DNA of 10,294 nucleotides from Paenibacillus_AK sp041641375 (GTDB lineage Bacteria > Bacillota > Bacilli > Paenibacillales > YIM-B00363): the NCBI GenBank assembly GCA_041641375.1, contig JBEPYM010000131.1:1-10294 (forward strand), in the 5' to 3' direction. Positions 6,279 through 10,294 of the stretch are shown in pieces. Each line of letters begins with the position of its first letter. The first letter of the stretch is position 1. Both the position numbers and the translations under genes were made by a program. A model generated the notes under the pieces. It was not told the origin of the DNA and made no database searches. It worked only from the letters and a program-made list of their open reading frames with translations.

Positions 6279-7985
6279 ATGTTCGGATATGAGATTCGAC
6301 TGGATCGTGCAGGACAGTGGAAGTGGATAATTGGCGTTTTCCTCGTATCGATGCTGTTTTTTGGTGTTTCAAGTCAAGCCTCGGCAAGTCATGTTGAGGT
6401 TCAGTTTCAGGTGAAGGATACCAGCAATGTCACTGTGAGCAACGCCTACATACAAGTGTACGACAAAGCCCGAAATCCAGGGAGTGCGACAGTAACAGAG
6501 TATGTATACAATTCTGGGACGGGGTTGTATCAGCATTACGAATCCTATTTTGCAAGTGGCAGCATCTACGAATATTACGTGATCGCGCCAGGCTACAAGC
6601 CTGTCGTAAATACGTCTTATACCTCTACAGGCACAATGCCAATTGTAGTGACTCTCGAGCCGGAAACCGGCTCCGAGGAAACCGTAGCGTTTACGGGAAC
6701 GATGAAGGAAATCATCTATCGCTCAATTTACGGTTCTGAAAATTTTGGGAACCACTATAACGCCGCCACCCCGATTCGAAAGCATGCCTTGGCTGCTTTA
6801 CTGGAATTGCGAGGAGCGCATCAATCGGGAGATGATCTATCTCTGGATTTGAATGGACTTCAGCACGCTGCAAATTTGAAAACGATGTACCTAGGCGGTT
6901 ACGCGTTAACCAATGTTAGCTTTATTCCACAATTGAAAGAGCTTAGAAGCATTACCATCAATTACTCGAACATAACAACTCTGCAGCCCTTTGTCCAATT
7001 GCTGAATACGGAAGCGAAGCTGAAGGAACTGTATATGGATGGGATTCAATTCGATCGCTACCATCCGGATCATCTTGAGAACTATTTCAAATTAGCGAAT
7101 AGCGAAGTGCTGGACTGGCTGGAGTTACGCTCGGATGACTATGATGCTTATCGGCCAAGCTTGATAGAAGGGTATTTTGAAACGGTATCCAGAACCGCCA
7201 ATAGCATTCGAGTGCAAATACCTTTTTTTGAAAATGTGTCGTATTACGAGATCAGAGTTTTCAGGGATATGGGAGAGGCGACGGAGCTCGTGAAGGTCGT
7301 TACACCTATTCCGATGGACCAGTCGGAATACGTCATTTCCGGCTTGGCGCCAGATATGGATTATATGTTGCGATTGCAGGCTGTTCGACAAATGAGCGTC
7401 GATGGGATCACAAGGCTCTACTATAGTGAACCAGAGGAAGAGTATAGCTACACGTATGAGAGCCTTCCGATTTTTCTGGACGTTGATCTCGAAGAAGGAA
7501 AAATTGCGGGACGAGTTAGATGGACGGAAGGGGTACCAGCCACAGGGGTAACGGAGTACGCACTATTCTTGACTAACAATATTGAGGCAACGACATTGCC
7601 GTCAGGGGCAATGGTAGGAAGTCCCGTGAGCAGGGTGGAGGGTCAAATCAAGTATCATATTGATATCACATCCTCCATTACTGTGGATAGCAATCAATAT
7701 CTGGTCATCGGACAAAAAATCAATGGTGTATGGAATCGATACATGAGTATTGTTTATCCTGATAAAGGACCCAATGAGGCATTTTATTATTTGTTCATCC
7801 TGGCTTTCCATTCTTACCCGGAAATCCCTACTCATTTGGATGTAAGTTCCGTGATCAAGCTCAACGCAGCTCAACCGGACCTGATTCATGGGGATCACTT
7901 CACGAGCAAGGAAATGTCCGTATTCCTGCAGCTGCTGCCAGCAAAATTTACGGAAGGACATAAGTTGCCTCCACTGCTTAGTTAG
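6279..7985 (+). CDS. Secreted LRR-family protein, shorter paralogue of the upstream gene
   Basis: A 568-residue protein. The ATG at 6279 is preferred over the in-frame ATG at 6264 because GGGGAG (6266-6271) sits 7 bases before it, whereas nothing Shine-Dalgarno-like precedes 6264. It has a signal peptide with a hydrophobic core at about residues 17-31 and a likely ASA cleavage site near 36. The N-terminal beta domain (37-125) repeats the IAPGYKP phrase of its paralogue. Only three or four leucine-rich repeats remain (about 185-270: LDLNGLQHAANLKTMYL, LRSITINYSNITTLQPF), followed by one fibronectin III-like module (about 303-390) and the shared C-terminal domain (396-568: FLDVDLEEGKIAGRVRW, GDHFTSKEMSVFLQLLP). 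The middle repeats and one Fn3 module are absent relative to the neighbour, pointing to duplication followed by loss or expansion. It has no recognisable wall anchor. Base composition is AT-richer than tex and sprT. Function is unknown. Confidence 0.82.
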   Translation: MFGYEIRLDRAGQWKWIIGVFLVSMLFFGVSSQASASHVEVQFQVKDTSNVTVSNAYIQVYDKARNPGSATVTEYVYNSGTGLYQHYESYFASGSIYEYYVIAPGYKPVVNTSYTSTGTMPIVVTLEPETGSEETVAFTGTMKEIIYRSIYGSENFGNHYNAATPIRKHALAALLELRGAHQSGDDLSLDLNGLQHAANLKTMYLGGYALTNVSFIPQLKELRSITINYSNITTLQPFVQLLNTEAKLKELYMDGIQFDRYHPDHLENYFKLANSEVLDWLELRSDDYDAYRPSLIEGYFETVSRTANSIRVQIPFFENVSYYEIRVFRDMGEATELVKVVTPIPMDQSEYVISGLAPDMDYMLRLQAVRQMSVDGITRLYYSEPEEEYSYTYESLPIFLDVDLEEGKIAGRVRWTEGVPATGVTEYALFLTNNIEATTLPSGAMVGSPVSRVEGQIKYHIDITSSITVDSNQYLVIGQKINGVWNRYMSIVYPDKGPNEAFYYLFILAFHSYPEIPTHLDVSSVIKLNAAQPDLIHGDHFTSKEMSVFLQLLPAKFTEGHKLPPLLS

Positions 7986-7994
7986 ACATATAGA

Positions 7995-8036
7995 AGGCCG
8001 TCTTGCTCAGGTTCACATACCTGGACAAGGCGGCCT
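7995..8036. terminator. Probable bidirectional terminator between convergent genes
   Basis: A long hairpin pairs AGGCCGTCTTG (7995-8005) with CAAGGCGGCCT (8026-8036), with one G-U pair and an inner CAGG/CCTG. It lies between the LRR gene ending at 7985 on the plus strand and cmpA ending at 8049 on the minus strand. The T tracts are weak on both sides (CTGTTT plus, TTCTAT minus). Confidence 0.6.
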
Positions 8037-8048
8037 ACCTGTTTCAGC

Positions 8049-8195
8049 TTACCCTTCATTGCGTTCTTTATGCACACCTGCATCTGTCCCCTGTTTATCC
8101 CTGTAAAAAAACCAGCAGTCGTTCAGCAGTCGAATTTGGCGGCGATTCTTCGTATGAAAGGCACGCATTAATTGAGAGCGCAACCAGCTTGGCAT
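8049..8195 (-). CDS. cmpA: Cortex morphogenetic protein CmpA homologue, 48 aa
   Basis: A 48-residue frame starts at the ATG at 8195-8193 with AAAGGGG (8204-8210) 8 bases upstream. The protein begins MPSWLRSQLMRAF and contains QIRLLNDCWFFYR, matching, as I recall it, B. subtilis CmpA (37 residues, beginning MPNWLKKQM and containing QIKLLNQCWYFYRKK). CmpA is a small mother-cell protein made early in sporulation. It links coat and cortex assembly and acts in quality control that removes defective sporulating cells, as an adaptor for ClpXP degradation of SpoIVA. The position between tex and sprT also matches my memory of B. subtilis. About a dozen residues after YRDK extend beyond the B. subtilis end. 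A run of seven T covers the FFY codons, so an indel there would change the C-terminus. Its short length makes it easy to miss in annotation. Confidence 0.85.
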   Translation of the reverse strand: MPSWLRSQLMRAFHTKNRRQIRLLNDCWFFYRDKQGTDAGVHKERNEG

Positions 8196-8232
8196 CGGAA
8201 CAGCCCCTTTCCCGTGGAATCGTGCGATCAGT

Positions 8233-8252
8233 TACCCCTACTATATGGGGTA
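8233..8252 (-). promoter_or_regulatory. Possible sporulation promoter region of cmpA with inverted repeat
   Basis: On the minus strand CATATAGT (8247-8240) resembles the sigma-E -10 pattern CATAnnnT, about 45 bases before cmpA. I see no convincing -35. The element sits within an inverted repeat TACCCC (8233-8238) and GGGGTA (8247-8252). That cmpA is sigma-E controlled is knowledge from B. subtilis; the site itself is inference. Confidence 0.25.
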
Positions 8253-8315
8253 TTCGCCCGATTGGTGCAGGTCCGGCAAAGCTTTACTTCCATAATGATT
8301 CAGGATGTTAACCGT

Positions 8316-8678
8316 TTATCCGGTTACATATTCGTCATACTCTTCGTACCATTGCTCCAGCTGTGCCTGCAGCGCCCGGATTTCGGTCAGGAGGGAGATG
8401 AGCGGATAAGAAGACTCTTGCAGGCTGGAGAATTGACGTTCAAGCTGGCTGACATAATCAAGGCCGCGTACGATTTGATAGCCGGGAGAAGTTAGTTCCA
8501 GCCGCTCACATTCTGCCAGTGCGGTGGGCAATGCAGGCGTGTTCGAGGCGGTAAGCTTGCCGACCTCCTTATGTAGCCGTTGAAGCAGCGCAGTAAGCTG
8601 GTAGGCATGAGTATCGGGCATTTCAACAAAGAGGACGTCAGTCCCTTCGTGAAGAATGTTAAATTTCGTCGCAAACAT
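8316..8678 (-). CDS. Uncharacterised 120-aa, probably helical protein
   Basis: A 120-residue protein I do not recognise. It begins MFATKFNILHEGTDVLFVEM, continues with Leu/Gln/Glu-rich segments that look helical (about 25-42, 76-92 and 95-112: QLERQFSSLQ, LLTEIRALQAQLEQWYEE) and ends in an acidic YEEYDEYVTG tail. There is no signal peptide or membrane segment, so it is probably cytoplasmic. AAAAGGAG (8689-8696) lies 10 bases before the ATG, supporting the start. It is divergent from sprT with 90 bases between start codons, and upstream of cmpA on the same strand with a 120-base gap. Its stop codon lies in the loop of a small hairpin, TAACCG (8309-8314) and CGGTTA (8321-8326), without a T run, so read-through into cmpA is possible. 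A ribosome site, plausible composition and no better frame on the other strand make it likely real. Confidence 0.68.
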   Translation of the reverse strand: MFATKFNILHEGTDVLFVEMPDTHAYQLTALLQRLHKEVGKLTASNTPALPTALAECERLELTSPGYQIVRGLDYVSQLERQFSSLQESSYPLISLLTEIRALQAQLEQWYEEYDEYVTG

Positions 8679-8707
8679 GTATAGAGGGCTCCTTTTGGGT
8701 ATACATT

Positions 8708-8750
8708 CTACTTGACAGTTTATCGCAGGCCCGAGTTACAATTCAAGTAG
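8708..8750. promoter_or_regulatory. Overlapping divergent promoters within an 8-bp dyad (sprT / 120-aa gene)
   Basis: Plus strand, toward sprT: TTGACA (8712-8717) and TACAAT (8737-8742), spacer 19, longer than ideal. Minus strand, toward the 120-aa gene: TTGAAT (8746-8741) and TAAACT (8722-8717), spacer 18. Both -35 elements lie in the arms of a perfect inverted repeat, CTACTTGA (8708-8715) and TCAAGTAG (8743-8750). The two promoters overlap almost fully, so RNA polymerase could use only one at a time, or one factor could bind the dyad and govern both. Confidence 0.5.
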
Positions 8751-8768
8751 GAGAACGGAGGGCGGCGT

Positions 8769-9245
8769 ATGAACGATGCAAAACTACAAGCCTGGGTGGA
8801 GCGTATTTCGGAAGAGAGCTTCGGCAAGCCGTTCAGGCATGAGGCGAAGTTTAACGGACGATTGCGTTCAACGGGCGGACGCTATTTTATGAATACCGGA
8901 CATATTGAAATATCCTGGAAATACTACGAAGCATACGGGGAGCACGAAACGGAAAAAGTAATCAAGCACGAGCTGTGCCACTACCACCTGCATCGGGAAC
9001 GCCGAGGGTATCGCCATCGTGATCCGGAATTTCGGGAGCTGCTTCAGAAGGTGGGGGCAACCCGATTCTGCAAAACGCTGCCGGGCGCCGCGCGGCGGAC
9101 ACAGCCTTACCGGTACAAGCTGCAATGTATGGCGTGCAGTACGGAGTATTTGCGCAAGCGCAAGGTAAACCCGAAGAAATATGTATGCGGCAAATGCAGG
9201 GGCAGCTTACATTTGTTCGTCCTTGACGCAGGCTCAAATTCATGA
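8769..9245 (+). CDS. SprT-like zinc protein (YdcK family)
   Basis: A 158-residue SprT-family protein, near the usual length of about 150. It has the zincin-type motif H67-E-L-C-H71, a later H83 in the YRHRDPEF segment as probable third ligand, and a C-terminal zinc ribbon with C120/C123 and C140/C143 (CMACSTEY, YVCGKC). SprT-like domains resemble the protease domain of SPRTN/Spartan; the bacterial members' substrate is not established, so protease activity is inference. GGAGGG (8757-8762) is 6 bases from the ATG, a strong start. Neighbours on the left (tex, cmpA) and tRNA genes on the right match the B. subtilis ydcK setting. Its final codons also encode the -35 and spacer of the tRNA promoter at 9223-9251. 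Confidence 0.93.
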   Translation: MNDAKLQAWVERISEESFGKPFRHEAKFNGRLRSTGGRYFMNTGHIEISWKYYEAYGEHETEKVIKHELCHYHLHRERRGYRHRDPEFRELLQKVGATRFCKTLPGAARRTQPYRYKLQCMACSTEYLRKRKVNPKKYVCGKCRGSLHLFVLDAGSNS

Positions 9246-9251
9246 TAAATT
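9223..9251 (+). promoter_or_regulatory. tRNA promoter embedded in the end of sprT
   Basis: TTGACG (9223-9228) lies inside the last codons of sprT and TAAATT (9246-9251) begins directly after its TGA, with a 17-base spacer. The tRNA-Asn 5' end is 12 bases beyond the -10, so only a very short leader would need removal. This gives the tRNAs a supply independent of sprT expression. Confidence 0.6.
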
Positions 9252-9263
9252 AAAACTTGTCTT

Positions 9264-9339
9264 TCCCTGATAGCTCAGTCGGTAGAGCACTCGACTGTTA
9301 ATCGAGTTGTCGCAGGTTCGAGTCCTGCTCGGGGAGCCA
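9264..9339 (+). tRNA. tRNA-Asn (anticodon GTT)
   Basis: A full cloverleaf of 76 bases. Acceptor TCCCTGA pairs with TCGGGGA, the anticodon stem is CTCGA/TCGAG around loop CTGTTAA, the T loop is GGTTCGAGTCC-like, and the 3' CCA is encoded (9337-9339). It starts 18 bases after the sprT stop codon. Confidence 0.97.
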
Positions 9340-9344
9340 TAACT

Positions 9345-9436
9345 GGAGAGTTACCCAAGTGGCTATAAGGGGCTCCTTTGCTAAAGGAGTAGTCGCTTAA
9401 CCGCGTGCGAGGGTTCGAATCCCTCACTCTCCGCCA
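9345..9436 (+). tRNA. tRNA-Ser (anticodon GCT)
   Basis: Length 92 with a long variable arm, as expected for tRNA-Ser. Acceptor GGAGAGT pairs with ACTCTCC, the anticodon stem CTCCT/AGGAG surrounds loop TTGCTAA, and CCA is encoded (9434-9436). It follows tRNA-Asn after 5 bases, so the two are cotranscribed and end at the terminator at 9451-9475. Confidence 0.97.
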
Positions 9437-9450
9437 GTTTCGTTTATGTG

Positions 9451-9475
9451 AACCGTCCTGTGGGGCGGTTTTTTT
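9451..9475 (+). terminator. Terminator of the Asn-Ser tRNA unit
   Basis: An 8-bp stem with one G-U pair, AACCGTCC (9451-9458) and GGGCGGTT (9463-9470), has a TGTG loop and a run of seven T (9469-9475). It separates these tRNAs from tRNA-Glu. Confidence 0.92.
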
Positions 9476-9553
9476 GATATATATAGAATTTATAAGTTTA
9501 CGGGGTGGGGTATCTCCTACCTCGTTTTATATTTGCGAGTGATGTGAGGTGAG

Positions 9554-9900
9554 GTGTTAACGCTCAGATTGCGGTCGGACGGTGAGTATTGTTCGTTTAT
9601 GTTGCAAGATGTGCACCATATAGGAGAGGAAGAGCTCTGTGAGCTCCCTATGTTGCAGAATAGAGTACATGTAACTTTAATCCACTCGATAACCACTGGT
9701 CAATTGAAAATATGTACTCTTTATTGCAACATACGCGCAGCATTCATGCGAATGTAAAGAATATGGTGCGAAAATTGCATCATGATAAAGGGGAATGGCT
9801 GTGCAAATGGGCGATAGCTGAGCGAATGGCGGAAACTTCTGTAGCGACTGATCGAAAATTACGCTTGCTATCATCCTCCGAATCTATTATAATAACACTT
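9554..9900 (+). pseudogene. Possible remnant of a small regulatory gene, or spurious small ORF
   Basis: A GTG at 9554 opens a 67-codon frame ending at 9757. A second frame (from 9712) overlaps it and runs on past 9900. A one-base shift at the AAAA near 9704-9707 would join them into one product of about 110 residues. The N-terminal part (LRLRSDGEYCSFMLQDVHHI..., RVHVTLIHSITTGQL) is only faintly like the small LytTR DNA-binding proteins common in Paenibacillus; this is a guess. GTGAGGTGAGG runs directly into the start and is poorly spaced as a ribosome site. The tail overlaps the tRNA-Glu promoter and then the tRNA gene, so it cannot all be functional coding sequence. It is the only candidate coding content in 9476-9914. 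Confidence 0.25.
9865..9893 (+). promoter_or_regulatory. Promoter of tRNA-Glu
   Basis: TTGCTA (9865-9870) and a perfect TATAAT (9888-9893) are spaced by exactly 17 bases. The tRNA-Glu 5' end is 21 bases after the -10, giving a leader of roughly 15 nt. This is the best promoter match in the window. Confidence 0.8.
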
Positions 9901-9914
9901 GTCGCTTTTAACAT

Positions 9915-9986
9915 GGCCCGTTGGTCAAGGGGTTAAGACACCTCCCTTTCACGGAGGTAACAGGGGTTCGAATCCCCTACGGGTCA
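9915..9986 (+). tRNA. tRNA-Glu (anticodon TTC), CCA not encoded
   Basis: A 72-base cloverleaf. Acceptor GGCCCGT pairs with ACGGGTC (one G-U), the anticodon stem CCTCC/GGAGG surrounds CTTTCAC, and the T stem is AGGGG/CCCCT. The discriminator A (9986) is followed by TAC, so CCA must be added after trimming, unlike the two tRNAs upstream. Its last 15 bases (9972-9986) are the start of the first 112-bp repeat unit. Confidence 0.97.
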
Positions 9987-10294
9987 TACTACTTCGATTA
10001 ATCCTCCCTCGGGGATGAGAACCCTTGGGTTCGTCGGAGCGATTAGCGGAGTCTCACCATCGAAGGCAATGAGATGCGTGAGTATCCCCTACGGGTCATA
10101 CTACTTCGATTAATCCTCCCTCGGGGATGAGAACCCTTGGGTTCGTCGGAGCGATTAGCGGAGTCTCACCATCGAAGGCAATGAGATGCGTGAGTATCCC
10201 CTACGGGTCATACTACTTCGATTAATCCTCCCTCGGGGATGAGAACCCTTGGGTTCGTCGGAGCGATTAGCGGAGTCTCACCATCGAAGGCAAT
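9972..10294 (+). repeat. Exact 112-bp tandem repeat built on the 3' end of tRNA-Glu
   Basis: Copy 1 is 9972-10083, copy 2 is 10084-10195, and copy 3 is 10196-10294, cut by the window edge after 99 bases. I find no difference between copies. Each unit starts with ATCCCCTACGGGTCA, the 3' T-stem and acceptor strand plus discriminator of tRNA-Glu. Each then carries a potential long hairpin: in copy 1, CTTCGAT (9992-9998) with ATCGAAG (10059-10065), TAATC with GATTA just inside, CTCC with GGAG, and at the tip the perfect palindrome GAACCC-TT-GGGTTC (10019-10032). No ORF is apparent. Possible origins are recombined attachment sites at a tRNA 3' end, slippage of the tRNA flank, or a structured-RNA array. 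Confidence 0.93.

Noticed and set aside
8003..8311. Plus-strand frames between the second LRR gene and 8316
   Set aside because: They overlap the terminator hairpin and run opposite cmpA, with no ribosome site or recognisable features.
9712..9936. 74-codon frame running into tRNA-Glu
   Set aside because: Its end overlaps a near-consensus tRNA promoter and the tRNA gene; at most its first half is part of a gene remnant.
9972..10294. CRISPR array
   Set aside because: Units are identical over their whole 112-base length, with no variable spacers and no cas genes in view.
9972..10294. Tandem degenerate tRNA-Glu genes
   Set aside because: Each unit keeps only the last 15 bases of the tRNA; D arm, anticodon arm and 5' acceptor strand are absent, so later copies cannot form tRNAs.

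Overview
The window looks like a chromosomal segment of a Paenibacillaceae member (Paenibacillus or a close relative). This is inferred from moderate-to-high GC in the housekeeping genes, Gram-positive ribosome binding sites, sigma-A type promoters, and a gene neighbourhood matching, from memory, the ydcI (tex) - cmpA - ydcK (sprT) - trnS tRNA region of Bacillus subtilis. The cmpA homologue implies an endospore former.

Layout. (1) 1-626, minus strand: the 5' part of a gene that runs off the left edge. Its product joins a DUF559/Vsr-like PD-(D/E)XK nuclease-fold domain to a winged-helix domain. It has a strong promoter (762-790) and a leader containing a factor-independent terminator hairpin (692-739), an attenuator-like arrangement. 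(2) 955-3195, plus: tex, a complete RNA-binding S1/YqgF/HhH protein, ending in a good terminator. (3) 3343-6111 and 6279-7985, plus: two paralogous secreted proteins with a small N-terminal beta domain, leucine-rich repeats, fibronectin type III-like modules and a shared C-terminal domain I do not recognise. Each has its own promoter, and these share both hexamers (TGGACA/TACAAT). They are more AT-rich than tex and sit inside an otherwise conserved neighbourhood, so they look like an accessory insertion. (4) 8049-8678, minus: a 48-codon cmpA homologue, easily missed by gene finders, and an unrecognised 120-aa gene. The latter is divergent from sprT. (5) 8769-9245, plus: sprT-like metalloprotein gene whose last codons carry the promoter of the following tRNAs. 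(6) 9264-9436: tRNA-Asn(GUU) and tRNA-Ser(GCU) with encoded CCA ends, then a strong terminator. (7) 9476-9914: a probable gene remnant or small ORF, then a near-consensus promoter. (8) 9915-9986: tRNA-Glu(UUC) without encoded CCA. (9) 9972-10294: an exact tandem array with a 112-bp period. Each unit begins with the last 15 bases of tRNA-Glu and carries a long potential hairpin. It runs to the window edge, so the copy number is unknown.

The housekeeping genes cover RNA metabolism (tex), spore envelope quality control (cmpA) and translation (tRNAs). The most unusual items are the tRNA-tail repeat array, the paralogous LRR pair with a start-stop codon before the first gene, the nuclease-fold/winged-helix fusion behind an attenuator, and the hidden cmpA gene.
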